Origin: Bacillus sp. AFS098217 | Lineage (GTDB): Bacteria; Bacillota; Bacilli; Bacillales; Bacillaceae_G | DNA length: 46,987 nucleotides | Assembly: GCF_002551815.1 (NCBI RefSeq) | Contig: NZ_NVPR01000087.1 | Coordinates: 1-46,987, forward strand | Direction: 5' to 3' | Part shown: positions 16,565 to 26,367 of the stretch, piece after piece | How the letters are laid out: each line of letters opens with the position of its first letter | Numbering within the stretch: position 1 is the first letter of the stretch | Program-made: the position numbers and the translations under genes | Notes under the pieces: generated by a model | Database searches by the model: none | What the model was told of the DNA's origin: nothing | The model's input: only the letters and a program-made list of their open reading frames with translations

Positions 16565-17500
16565 TCAAACAGATGAATTTTCCAACTTTTCTAGCCCTTC
16601 CTTTAATTTCTTCTTATCTAAATCTTCACCAATCATCACAAGATTTGTAGGAAATCCAAAGTCCTGTTCCAATAAAATTGGTACACCAAATGAGTATTGT
16701 AATAAATGCGGATATTTATCCCCATTAAATTTTACAAACCCTTTTACACGATAAATCTCCTGTGGTAAATTTGAAAGCCATTCATATAATTGATCTTGAT
16801 CAATTGATTTTGTAAATTGATATGTCATCGTTTGTATATGTAAATGCTGTTTCACATGTAATGTTTCATGTTCTTCCTTACCTTCTAATTTCACTTCTTC
16901 TATATCTTCTAAAGATATATTACAATACTGTGTTTCATACAATTTCGCCTGCTTATTTATCGCTGCTACTTCTTCTAAAATGTTTTTCTTCTCTTCCGCT
17001 GTTAATAAGTCCGATTTATTAATGAGAATATGACTTCCGTATTTGATTTGCTCATTTAGGAGTTGCTGAATACTTTTACTTAATACGTCACGATTTAACC
17101 ATCTCATTGCATCTAATACAACAATAATTGACTTCACTTCAATATACGGCGCTAAAATAGGTGATAGGCATGCATCTAATACTTCGATTGGATGAGCAAC
17201 TCCAGTTGTTTCTATATAAATTACATCTGGTCTTTCTTGTTGGTATAAAGAGTGTAACTGAATCTCAAGTTCATCTTTTAACGTACAACAAATACAACCT
17301 TTTAAAAGTTCTCTTAAAATGTTTTCTTTCCCTATAATATCTGTATCTACCGAGTATTCTCCTATTTCATTCATTAAAACAGCAACTTTTCGACTTTTCT
17401 TCTTTTCCGCTAATAATAAATTTTGTAACAGTGTTGATTTTCCGCTTCCTAAAAAACCACCTAATATATGAATTTCTACTTTACTCATATGACTGACCAT
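16565..17500 (-). CDS. CobW/COG0523 GTPase, probable zinc metallochaperone
   Basis: A 311-residue P-loop GTPase of the COG0523 family. Walker A GGFLGSGKSTLL (14-25), Mg/switch region VLMNEIGEYSVD, metal-binding GCICC (C69-x-C71-C72), Walker B VIYIETTGVAHP and guanine-specificity NKSD are all present, followed by a CobW C-terminal domain. Members move zinc or other metals to client proteins. A near-perfect Zur box lies 30-44 bp upstream, which strongly favours zinc. Compared with B. subtilis YciC/ZagA (about 400 residues) it is short. Start is ATG 17500 or the in-frame ATG at 17488; neither has a strong ribosome site. Confidence 0.88.
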   Translation of the reverse strand: MVSHMSKVEIHILGGFLGSGKSTLLQNLLLAEKKKSRKVAVLMNEIGEYSVDTDIIGKENILRELLKGCICCTLKDELEIQLHSLYQQERPDVIYIETTGVAHPIEVLDACLSPILAPYIEVKSIIVVLDAMRWLNRDVLSKSIQQLLNEQIKYGSHILINKSDLLTAEEKKNILEEVAAINKQAKLYETQYCNISLEDIEEVKLEGKEEHETLHVKQHLHIQTMTYQFTKSIDQDQLYEWLSNLPQEIYRVKGFVKFNGDKYPHLLQYSFGVPILLEQDFGFPTNLVMIGEDLDKKKLKEGLEKLENSSV

Positions 17501-17529
17501 CCATTTCTGTGCTTTTCATATAATTTAAA

Positions 17530-17544
17530 GCGTAATTATTACGA
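17530..17544 (-). promoter_or_regulatory. Zur box upstream of the COG0523 GTPase gene
   Basis: GCGTAATTATTACGA differs from the Bacillus Zur consensus TCGTAATnATTACGA only at the first base and keeps the 7-1-7 symmetry. Its position 30-44 bp before the start would let Zur block transcription when zinc is plentiful. Confidence 0.8.
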
Positions 17545-18874
<1,330 letters not shown>

Positions 18875-18900
18875 GATACATGCTGATCATCGCTCCACAA

Positions 18901-18934
18901 AAAAAGCAATCCAAAATAATTGGATTGCTTTTTG
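18901..18934. terminator. Bidirectional terminator between ldh and the AI-2E family gene
   Basis: AAAAAGCAATCCAA and TTGGATTGCTTTTT form a 14-bp perfect stem with a short loop. Confidence 0.88.
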
Positions 18935-18949
18935 CATAATTCAAAAACC

Positions 18950-19984
18950 TCATTCAGTATTTACCGTGGTTTTCTCTCCATCGTGTACCTCAAGCACATC
19001 AAGTAAAAAGATAAAGATTGGAATCCCAATAATAAGGCCCCATATTCCTAAGAAGTGCTCCGAAAAGATAAGAACCATAAATGTATAAAAGAGTGGTAAG
19101 TTTGTTTTTGCAGACATAAATTTTGGATTTAAAAAATAACTTTCAATTGCATGAATCACTGCAATAAAAATTAATATATATACGACATATGCAATCCCAC
19201 CAATGTTATACGCTATGATACAAAGTGGAATTAGTGAAATAATAACACCTGCAACCGGAATTAAACCAAGTAAGAATATCATAACTGCTAATACAAGTAG
19301 CTGCGGGAATCCTAAAAATACAAGTGCAATGACAGAGAGAATACAGTTTACAACTGCAATTAAAAATTGTGCCTCAATGACTTTGCCAAATGAACGGGCA
19401 AATTTCTGGCCAAAGTATGCAATTTCCTCATAAAAAATACGAAGTTTACTCTCCTTAAATTTAGAAGTAAAAGCGATAATGCGATCTTCTTCTAATAAGA
19501 AAAATAAGCTTAAAATAAGAGAAAGGAAAATTTGCAAACCTACCTTTCCAATATTCGCTAATGATTGATAAATCACATCTACCCCTTGTTCAATATACTT
19601 TGATACTTCCATCTGATTAATTGCAAAAAGCATATATCGTATCATTTCATTATCAGGCGGATGTTTAAAAAATAATTTAAACTGGTAAATCAATTGTGAG
19701 ATTTGTATCGTTAATACAGGTAAATATTTATATAACGTAGTGACAATAAACGCCACTAAAACTATGTATAAGAAGGCGATAATCGCTTTCCTGTTTATCC
19801 GCACAAATCGATTAAGCCTTTCAGAAATAAATCTTTGAAAACGATCCATTAAGAACGTAAGAATGAAAGTAATCAATATTAAATTGATCATACTTTTTAG
19901 CCCGTATAATATAAGGGCTAAAATTACTAGTACAAGGAGCCGCTGAAACCCCCTACTTTGAAAGAAATTTTTCACTTGGATCAT
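18950..19984 (-). CDS. AI-2E family transporter (TqsA/YhhQ-type permease)
   Basis: A 344-residue membrane protein of the AI-2 exporter (formerly UPF0118) family, some members of which are now known as Na+/H+ or peptide-linked exporters. About eight hydrophobic segments arranged as 2-1-5 around a soluble middle (about 80-170). Conserved family segments near the C terminus include LGLIPVAGVIISLIPLCIIA, HAIESYFLNPKFMSAKTNLP and LGIWGLIIGIPIFIFLLDVL. GGGGGG lies ~12 nt before the ATG. Substrate not predictable from sequence. Confidence 0.85.
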   Translation of the reverse strand: MIQVKNFFQSRGFQRLLVLVILALILYGLKSMINLILITFILTFLMDRFQRFISERLNRFVRINRKAIIAFLYIVLVAFIVTTLYKYLPVLTIQISQLIYQFKLFFKHPPDNEMIRYMLFAINQMEVSKYIEQGVDVIYQSLANIGKVGLQIFLSLILSLFFLLEEDRIIAFTSKFKESKLRIFYEEIAYFGQKFARSFGKVIEAQFLIAVVNCILSVIALVFLGFPQLLVLAVMIFLLGLIPVAGVIISLIPLCIIAYNIGGIAYVVYILIFIAVIHAIESYFLNPKFMSAKTNLPLFYTFMVLIFSEHFLGIWGLIIGIPIFIFLLDVLEVHDGEKTTVNTE

Positions 19985-20246
19985 TAATGTTTAATCCCCC
20001 CTTTACTAGATGGAAATTCAATATATTCAAGAAATGCTGTCCGTTTATTAATTACTATGTTAGGACATTTTATGAACTCCTAAAGACAATCTTTCTCACT
20101 AATTTGAAAGAGTCCTCTTTTTTCTTTTTAATTATCTTATTTTTTATTCCATTTCAAAGAGTAAAACTATATTAGTATGTACATCATGCCACGCAATCTT
20201 AGTCTCGCTTTTAAATTACTACTGCTATATAGTAGAACAAATAATC

Positions 20247-20320
20247 CCCCACCTCCCTTCTTTACTTTCACTGAACTTTGAGGTGAGGGGTATTACTGCT
20301 CGTAAATAGCGGGATAAACG
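20247..20320 (+). repeat. Hairpin repeat family R, copy 3 (partial)
   Basis: ATCCCCCACCTCCC ... GAGGTGAGGGGTATTACTGCTCGTAAATAGCGGGATAAA matches the 3' half of 14405-14566. The remaining gene-free sequence from 19985 to 20348 shows nothing else. Confidence 0.7.
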
Positions 20321-20348
20321 TATTGTTCATGACTACTATTTTGTTTCC

Positions 20349-20477
20349 TTATTTCCGCTTCATCCGCTTCGCTAATAACTCCTTTACTTGATTATATGTT
20401 AACCCAGAATTTTTATTTAAACGTTTCACTTCATCAATGTCGGTACCTACAACTGTATATTTCTTCTCTTTATTCAT
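20349..20477 (-). CDS. Small hypothetical protein (42 aa)
   Basis: An unannotated ORF encoding MNKEKKYTVVGTDIDEVKRL..., 42 residues, highly charged, with a predicted C-terminal helix rich in Lys/Arg (VKELLAKRMKRK). AAAGGATG lies ~7 nt before the ATG. The composition is protein-like, without the Phe/Leu/Tyr noise of random AT-rich ORFs. A small nucleic-acid-associated or sporulation-related protein is possible but unsupported. Confidence 0.6.
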   Translation of the reverse strand: MNKEKKYTVVGTDIDEVKRLNKNSGLTYNQVKELLAKRMKRK

Positions 20478-20527
20478 AGTTACACATCCTTTTATAAACT
20501 CTCATTGAATCGAGCACATATTATTTG

Positions 20528-20644
20528 TTATATTTCTTCCCTAAACGAAGATTTCATACTCTTACCATTACTTATTATCATACTTAAATGTAGTGTCAGC
20601 CGAAAATGCTTTGATCCCTTGAATGTTTCAATTCGATTTTTCAT
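20528..20644 (-). CDS. Small basic hypothetical protein (38 aa)
   Basis: MKNRIETFKGSKHFRLTLHL... of 38 residues, basic, immediately upstream of and in the same direction as the 42-aa ORF (51-bp gap). GGAGAGGTAACTC gives a strong ribosome site, which is the main argument for reality. No motif recognised. The 157 bp to its right hold nothing else. Confidence 0.35.
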   Translation of the reverse strand: MKNRIETFKGSKHFRLTLHLSMIISNGKSMKSSFREEI

Positions 20645-20801
20645 GAGTTACCTCTCCTCTCAACTGAAATTACCACTTTATGCTATCACAGAAAATGAAC
20701 GAAATATATTTTTTTCACTAGTTTATTTTCCAAAATGTATCTTGATTTTATGGTACAGTCATTTCTTAAAGCACTACACTATATTTAAAATTCATATTAT
20801 C

Positions 20802-21221
20802 CTAAATGATATTTAAAAAGCTAAACCCATACATCGAAGCAACTACAAAAATGACTGTCCATACTGCTAGACTTACCGTCATCCAACTTATGACGTGTGT
20901 CCGGGAAGACCCAAATGTTAAAGCCAGTACCGCCGCAATATCAGTTCCTACAAGAATTGGAGCTAGCAGCGCTAAACCCGGAATACCATATCGTTCCCAT
21001 ATTCGTCTTGATCTGGTTTCCTTTTTAGAAGGTGTTGTTATACCTTTTTTTAATTTTCTTGTCGTTCGCCATTTTGCAAACTGCTTAAAGAAGAAGCCCA
21101 GTAATAGAACCAAGATAAGATTCCCTGTAAATGCCGTCAGTCCTACTGCAAATGGTTGTAATCCCCATACGATACCAAGTGGTACAACGATTGATACATC
21201 CATCCATGGAGCAAAAGCCAA
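20802..21221 (-). CDS. Small multi-drug export protein family (start uncertain)
   Basis: A 139-residue (or ~149) membrane protein with about four helices. RYGIPGLALLAPILVGTDIAAVLALTFG and the N-terminal APWMDVSIVVPLGIVWGL are the hallmarks of the Pfam 'putative small multi-drug export protein' family; actual drug export is unproven. The reading frame stays open upstream and encodes IDGVIYVLFLLAFAPW, which looks like native N-terminal sequence, but no ATG, GTG or TTG precedes it: the codon where Met is expected (21249-21251) is ATA. Translation may begin at TTG 21221, or the start codon may be mutated. Confidence 0.7.
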   Translation of the reverse strand: MAFAPWMDVSIVVPLGIVWGLQPFAVGLTAFTGNLILVLLLGFFFKQFAKWRTTRKLKKGITTPSKKETRSRRIWERYGIPGLALLAPILVGTDIAAVLALTFGSSRTHVISWMTVSLAVWTVIFVVASMYGFSFLNII

Positions 21222-21316
21222 TAAAAATAAAACATAAATAACACCATCTATAACTAAAATGGCGTTGTTTAGTTTGTATGGCTTTTAAAATTTCTCAATT
21301 AACTCTTATTTACATG

Positions 21317-21352
21317 AAAAAAGAAGCTATTTGCCAAAATAGCTTCTTTTTC
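21317..21352 (-). terminator. Terminator after the DsbA-family gene
   Basis: AAAAAAGAAGCTATTT and AAATAGCTTCTTTTT form a 15-bp stem with a 4-nt GCCA-type loop. Confidence 0.85.
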
Positions 21353-21422
21353 TACTATCAAGTGTATAGGTTTTATAATTTTCTTAAACACATACATTTG
21401 ATTTTTCAATTAAAGATATAGA

Positions 21423-22073
21423 TTAGCAATATCCATCCGTCGTACATTGCATGCCATCAAATGAATTTGTTTTTTCCTTTTGTATTTCTTTATCAATTAC
21501 TTTTTCTAACATTTCCTTACTAGCAAGCCCTTGAATGACTTCTTCTCCAATCATTACAGTTGGAACAGCCATAATATTTGCTTCATCGTATGCATGTTGG
21601 ATTGCTTGCTGATGTTTCTCCTTATATTTACGAGTTACTAAAGCTTCTTTAAATTCAATTTCAGGAAGCCCTACTTCACCTGCTAATTTTGTTAGCACAT
21701 CTATCTCTTCAATATTTTGTTCTTCCTGGAAAAACGCAGTAAATACGCGATGATGAAAAGCGTTTTCCAAGCCATGTTCCTTCGCAAATTGATATCCCTC
21801 AAACGCAAAATGTGTATATGGATGAGGAGAAACACGTGGTAAACGCATCTCAACTCCTAACTTTTTCGCAGTAGGAAGAATAAAAGAATCCCAAGAACTT
21901 AATTTATCTGGCTCTTGCCACGGATCGATTTTTGAATATGGACTTGGACGCAATTCAAATGGCATCCATTCAATTTCTACATCTTTCTCTTTAGCCACTT
22001 CATCTAGTGGGCCTTTCGCTAAGAAACAAAACGGACATATAAAATCAGAATACACTTTCATTTTTACAGTCAT
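21423..22073 (-). CDS. DsbA/FrnE-like thiol-disulfide oxidoreductase
   Basis: A 216-residue thioredoxin-fold protein of the DsbA family, FrnE branch. The redox motif C14-P-F-C17 lies at the end of beta-1 (VYSDFICPFCFLAKG). The helical insertion and the cis-Pro segment (IMAVPTVMIGEEVIQG) follow as in FrnE. No signal peptide, so it is cytoplasmic. The C terminus is unusual in having two further cysteines (MQCTTDGYC). FrnE-like proteins act in polyketide isomerisation or oxidative-stress protection; the role here is not predictable. GGTGTAATAAC precedes the ATG. Confidence 0.87.
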   Translation of the reverse strand: MTVKMKVYSDFICPFCFLAKGPLDEVAKEKDVEIEWMPFELRPSPYSKIDPWQEPDKLSSWDSFILPTAKKLGVEMRLPRVSPHPYTHFAFEGYQFAKEHGLENAFHHRVFTAFFQEEQNIEEIDVLTKLAGEVGLPEIEFKEALVTRKYKEKHQQAIQHAYDEANIMAVPTVMIGEEVIQGLASKEMLEKVIDKEIQKEKTNSFDGMQCTTDGYC

Positions 22074-22324
22074 GTTATTACACCTTACCTTCTTTTATCG
22101 TTCTAAGTCGTAATAAAATAAGTTACAACTTAGAGAAAAATATGCATTCTCTTTATGATCATCATCTAGATGTAACTATTATAGTTACAACAAAGCTATA
22201 AGTCAACTCTTTCTATATAATTTTTTGTATCATTACAGCAACAAACTTATGCAACTCATCGTGTTGGTTTAGAATAAAGTTTGATTAAAAAATAGTGGAA
22301 AATACTGATTTCATCCAAAAAGGA

Positions 22325-22365
22325 TAGCCTACATTTTGAATAAAGTTTAATCAAAATATGGGCTA
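22325..22365. repeat. Hairpin with conserved loop word (AATAAAGTTTAATC)
   Basis: TAGCCTACATTTTGA and TCAAAATATGGGCTA form a 15-bp stem with two mismatches around AATAAAGTTTAA. A related word AGAATAAAGTTTGATTAAAA lies at 22271-22290, AAGTTTGATTG at 22398, and GGAATAAAGTTTGATTAAA at about 46775-46795. The gap 22074-22463 holds no ORF. Confidence 0.5.
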
Positions 22366-22463
22366 TACATAATATTCATATAGCGACTTTTATAAAAAGT
22401 TTGATTGTTTTAATGATCTTTATTCACCTAAAGCCCCTATTAGTTGAAGAAAGGATAAAGAGT

Positions 22464-22841
22464 TTAAAGTATTACACCTGAAAAATTCCCTTTTAATACC
22501 TCTTTTTCATTCTGATTTTTACATAAAAAGGATGCCATAATGGCTGTTCTGTTATTTTTTTGCCTTTCGTATTTTTCAATTTTAACTTTACAAATTATTG
22601 TATCTTCCGTAAACACAGGTCTTAAAAACTCAAAATTCATGGTACGAGCTAATACGTTATTATCTCCACCTACTTTTGTTGGTAAAGTTGACGTTAATAA
22701 TCCTTGAACTACAAGTCTGCCCTGTTCATCTGGGGTTCTATGGTGAATCCCTTCATCACCTGAAATCTCTGTAAATAATTCAACATCGCTTACTGAAAAA
22801 GTCCGTTCAAACGTAATTATATCTCCTACTTTTAATGGCAT
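22464..22841 (-). CDS. MaoC-like hot-dog dehydratase/thioesterase-fold protein
   Basis: A 125-residue single hot-dog domain of the MaoC/(R)-hydratase group. KVGDIITFERTFSVSDVELFTEISGDEGIHH carries the conserved acidic-His pair of the hydratase active site, in the form SGDEGIHH instead of SGDxNPIH. RPVFTEDTIICKVKI is the family's second conserved strand. It would add water to enoyl-CoA substrates, or may be a catalytically altered relative because the Asn/Pro of the motif is missing. GGAGGAGA precedes the ATG. Single gene. Confidence 0.8.
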   Translation of the reverse strand: MPLKVGDIITFERTFSVSDVELFTEISGDEGIHHRTPDEQGRLVVQGLLTSTLPTKVGGDNNVLARTMNFEFLRPVFTEDTIICKVKIEKYERQKNNRTAIMASFLCKNQNEKEVLKGNFSGVIL

Positions 22842-23033
22842 ATAAATCTCCTCCTGAAGGTTTTTTATTGTACGGTTAATTATAATCTGAATATTAAAAC
22901 TTTTTCAAATAACATTCAACTATCCTGCTTCTTTAGTTGAATTAGAGTTTAAATAAGCACTAGATATAACTTATATCGAATAAGTCAAAACCAATCAATT
23001 AATGGCTTATTTGGATAAGAACTTAAACAATAA

Positions 23034-23070
23034 CAAAAAAGTTATAGAAACGAATTCTATAACTTTTTTG
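23034..23070 (-). terminator. Terminator after brnQ
   Basis: AAAAAAGTTATAGAA and TTCTATAACTTTTTT form a 15-bp stem around ACGAA, just downstream of the brnQ stop codon. Confidence 0.88.
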
Positions 23071-23079
23071 CACATATAA

Positions 23080-24432
23080 CTACTTATTTAATCTTGCTGC
23101 GCTAGAATGAATTTCATTTTTCATTCGGAAATAACTAATCCCGTATCCAATAAATCCGCCAATAATAGCCGGGAAGATCCACCCAAGTCCTACTTCATGC
23201 ATCGGAAGGATTCGAGTGAACAACTGATTAACTGCTTGAATATTCACTCCCGCTGCACCAAGTCCATCAAATAAACTTATAATAAACGTTACCAGTAAAC
23301 TTACTTGATAAACTTCCGTTCTCCCTTTAAATAATGGATGTAAAAATGTTAAGAAGATCAATACAATCGCTAATGGATATATTGCTGTTAATACTGGAAC
23401 AGAAATAGCAATTAATTGTGTTAATCCTACATTAGCAACAATTGCACTAAAAACAGATAACATAATAGCGATCTTTTTATAAGATACCTTTGGAAATAGT
23501 TTATGGAAAAATGAAGAACATGCTGAGACAAGCCCTACACTAGTCGTTAAACAAGCTACTGTAATCATTAATCCTAATAGTATCCCACCATATGAACCAA
23601 AGTAGTAATTGGAAACTTTCGCTAAAACTTCTCCGCCATTCTCTAAGTGTCCAAGTTTTGCTACGCTCGAAGCTCCCATATAAGAAAGTGCTGAATAAAT
23701 AATCGCTAATACTGTTGCTGCAATAATTGTTGCTTTTGCACAAACAACCATAATCTGTTTTTTCGTTTTCGCACCTTTCTCTTTAATTGCATTAATGATG
23801 ATAATACCAAATACGAAAGATGCAAGCGTGTCCATTGTTAAGTATCCTTCTTGAAAGCCCTTAAAGAACGCGTTAGATGTATACGCTTCAACAGGTGCTT
23901 GCATATCCCCTATTGGATGAATGAAAGCAACGAGTACTAGAATTCCAATGAAAGTTAATTTAATTGGCGTCAATATTTTTCCAACAATATCGACAATTTT
24001 CGCAGGATTGAGCGAAAAAAAACACGTAATGCTAAAGAATATAATTGTAAAAATGATTAAAGGCATAGAACCCGGATTTTCTGATAGAAAAGGTTTAACT
24101 CCTATCTCAAAAGAAACATTACCCGTTCGCGGTATTGCAAATAACGGACCAATTGCTAAATACAGAACCGTTGTAAACACAAGCCCAAAAATAGGATGCA
24201 CACGACTTGCCAGTGATTGCAAATCTTCTTTACCTGAAATTCCAAATGCTAATACGCCAAGTAATGGCAAACCAACTCCAGTTACTAAAAACCCTGCATT
24301 CGCTGACCAAACATTCGTTCCTGCTGATTGGCCAAGCATTGCTGGAAAAATTAAATTTCCTGCCCCAAAAAAGAGAGCAAATAACATTAATCCGATAACT
24401 ACTATAAACGAAAAAGGTACTCTATTCGTCAC
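23080..24432 (-). CDS. brnQ: Branched-chain amino acid:cation symporter BrnQ
   Basis: A 450-residue LIVCS-family symporter for Leu, Ile and Val, with about 12 helices. Diagnostic segments are FALFFGAGNLIFPAMLGQSAG near the N terminus, ALSYMGASS and the central CLTTSVGLVSACSSFF. It begins at GTG behind GGGGGT. A perfect CodY-type palindrome lies about 55-70 bp upstream, in keeping with CodY repression of branched-chain amino acid uptake when these amino acids are abundant. Confidence 0.93.
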   Translation of the reverse strand: MTNRVPFSFIVVIGLMLFALFFGAGNLIFPAMLGQSAGTNVWSANAGFLVTGVGLPLLGVLAFGISGKEDLQSLASRVHPIFGLVFTTVLYLAIGPLFAIPRTGNVSFEIGVKPFLSENPGSMPLIIFTIIFFSITCFFSLNPAKIVDIVGKILTPIKLTFIGILVLVAFIHPIGDMQAPVEAYTSNAFFKGFQEGYLTMDTLASFVFGIIIINAIKEKGAKTKKQIMVVCAKATIIAATVLAIIYSALSYMGASSVAKLGHLENGGEVLAKVSNYYFGSYGGILLGLMITVACLTTSVGLVSACSSFFHKLFPKVSYKKIAIMLSVFSAIVANVGLTQLIAISVPVLTAIYPLAIVLIFLTFLHPLFKGRTEVYQVSLLVTFIISLFDGLGAAGVNIQAVNQLFTRILPMHEVGLGWIFPAIIGGFIGYGISYFRMKNEIHSSAARLNK

Positions 24433-24485
24433 GATATAACCCCCACTACAAAATAAATTATCTCATTTCCAATTTTAACTAATCA

Positions 24486-24500
24486 AATATTCTGAATATT
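24486..24500 (-). promoter_or_regulatory. CodY box upstream of brnQ
   Basis: AATATTCTGAATATT matches the CodY consensus AATTTTCWGAAAATT at 13 of 15 positions and is palindromic. A second, weaker match AATTTTCTAAACAAT lies near 24570. Confidence 0.65.
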
Positions 24501-24636
24501 TAGTTTAATAATTAGATATTTCTTTTGTTTATTATAATTCGAAGGATAATATTTTGCAATATTATTTTTAAATTTTCTAAACAATTATTCACTATACAAA
24601 TTTCAAAATTTGTGCACCCTTTTCTACTCCCTATGT

Positions 24637-24687
24637 AAAAAACACCCTATAGATAGACTTTTTAGTGTCTACTCTAGAGAGTGTTTT
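24637..24687 (-). terminator. Terminator between the APC permease and brnQ
   Basis: AAAACACCCTATAGATAGAC ... GTCTACTCTAGAGAGTGTTTT forms a long imperfect stem (two mismatches and small bulges) with T-runs. It lies 110 bp past the permease stop codon on the minus strand. Confidence 0.6.
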
Positions 24688-24802
24688 TGTGTAACACCTT
24701 TTCATTTTGAATAAAAATTTAGCTAACTTATTTAAATTGGACTCTAGCAGCATATAGATAACTGTCAAGTAACCTTCTTCATAAGGTCTGCTTATGATAC
24801 AT

Positions 24803-26176
24803 TCATATGCTTCTATCTGTTTCCTTTGTAAGCCTTACTTTAAAATCTTTAGAGATAACAGACCGAACAATCAAATATACAATACCAAAACCAAGCCAGA
24901 AAAAGCCTACCACTTTACTTGTTATTGAAAGTCCAAATAATATATATCCACACACAACAATACCGATGATTGGGACAATGACATATTTAAAAATATTTTT
25001 TTGTTTATTTTTTATAAAATAATGGTTTATCACACACAAATTAACAACAGCAAATCCAAACAAACCTCCGAATGCTACAAGATCTGATACCATTTGTAAA
25101 TTTAATAAAAGTGCACCGCTTATTCCTAAAACTGACATTAATAAAATATTATAAACTGGAGTCTTAAACTTCGGATGAATATAGCCAAAAAACGAGTTAG
25201 GTATTACATTATCTCGGCCCATTCCTAAAAGTAATCTACTGGATGCGGATTGGCTAGCTAAGGCACTTGCTACCCCCGAGGCAATAATCATAAGTGTGAT
25301 GAAAGTTTGAAGAAAAGTACCAACTAGTACGTGGAGGATATGAAAAAATGCAGTATCTGGGTTATCAATAGATGTATATTTTCCTAACACGATTACACTT
25401 AAATACGTCACAGAAATATAAAATATAGTTTGAATAACACACGTTAGCATAATCGCTGTTCCTATCTTTTTTCCACTTACATTTGTTTCTTCTGCAAGCG
25501 TTGTGATGGCGTCAAAGCCTAAATAAGCAACAATTACAATCGCGGCTCCACTAATCACTGCTCCTACCGAAAACGTTTCGGAATTATATACAGCATTCAA
25601 GTTAATTATATTCAGATCACCCGTTATAATATAATGGGTAGCTGTGATGATAAATGCAAAAACCGCTATGATCATACCTGTAACTAATATGAAATTTACC
25701 TTTGCTGCCACTTCAATGCCTATCAAGTTCACAAATGTAATCGGTATTGCGAAGATAAGAACCCATGCCCAAATTGGAATACTTGGCACAAGAGCATTCG
25801 CAAAGTTAGCGCTAATTAAGTAAGTTAGCATAGGGATTAACAGATAATCTAATAACATTCCCCATCCCGCTACAAAACCAATTCTTGGATGAAGGGCACG
25901 CTGCGCGTATGTATAGGTTGATCCCGCAACAGGAAAGGCCTCAACCATTTTCCCAAAACTATACGCAGTAAACAGCATTGCAATAAATCCAAGTAAATAC
26001 GAAAGTACAGAATGTCCTTTAGAAACTAGCGTAATAATCCCAAAAAGGGACATCGCTGCCACTGGGGCCATAAATCCAAGTCCAAAGATAACTAAATCCC
26101 TCATTTTTAACGTCCGTTTCAATCCCGATGCATGTGGTACACTCAAACTATTTTCTAATGATTTTTGTATCTCCAC
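24803..26176 (-). CDS. APC-family amino acid/amine permease
   Basis: A 457-residue APC-superfamily transporter with 12 hydrophobic segments. FGLGFMAPVAAMSLFGIITLVSKGH and AGSTYTYAQRALHPRIGFVAGWGMLLDY are the consensus helix-1 and helix-2/3 regions. It starts at GTG with GGAGGTG 8 nt upstream. It is the last gene of a group transcribed in one direction with an aminotransferase and an aldehyde dehydrogenase, so it probably imports the substrate they degrade (an amine, GABA-like or beta-amino acid). A hairpin repeat lies between it and the aminotransferase gene. Confidence 0.85.
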   Translation of the reverse strand: MEIQKSLENSLSVPHASGLKRTLKMRDLVIFGLGFMAPVAAMSLFGIITLVSKGHSVLSYLLGFIAMLFTAYSFGKMVEAFPVAGSTYTYAQRALHPRIGFVAGWGMLLDYLLIPMLTYLISANFANALVPSIPIWAWVLIFAIPITFVNLIGIEVAAKVNFILVTGMIIAVFAFIITATHYIITGDLNIINLNAVYNSETFSVGAVISGAAIVIVAYLGFDAITTLAEETNVSGKKIGTAIMLTCVIQTIFYISVTYLSVIVLGKYTSIDNPDTAFFHILHVLVGTFLQTFITLMIIASGVASALASQSASSRLLLGMGRDNVIPNSFFGYIHPKFKTPVYNILLMSVLGISGALLLNLQMVSDLVAFGGLFGFAVVNLCVINHYFIKNKQKNIFKYVIVPIIGIVVCGYILFGLSITSKVVGFFWLGFGIVYLIVRSVISKDFKVRLTKETDRSI

Positions 26177-26253
26177 GCTTTACACCTCCGCAGGAATCAA
26201 CACGACGTTAGCCAGCATGTAACCTCGTATAATAAATTCCCCTCTCCTAATAA

Positions 26254-26350
26254 AGTGAAACTTCTATCTAATGTGGCCGCATCTCCCATCTATTTTCTTC
26301 GCTTTTGCTGAAGTTTGAGATGGGAAGACTGCCGCCCACTGTTTATTCTC
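26254..26350 (+). repeat. Hairpin repeat family R, copy 4
   Basis: TAAAGTGAAACTTCTAT at the left, ATCTCCCATC...GAGATGGGAAGACTGCCGCCCA at the right: the same plan as 14405-14566 but with a shorter middle and a degraded tail. Lies between the aminotransferase and permease genes. Confidence 0.65.
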
Positions 26351-26367
26351 TTTCACTAGTCACATGT

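Noticed and set aside
23921-24439. 172-aa + ORF opposite brnQ
   Set aside because: It is the complement of a membrane-protein gene, which commonly leaves long open antisense frames.
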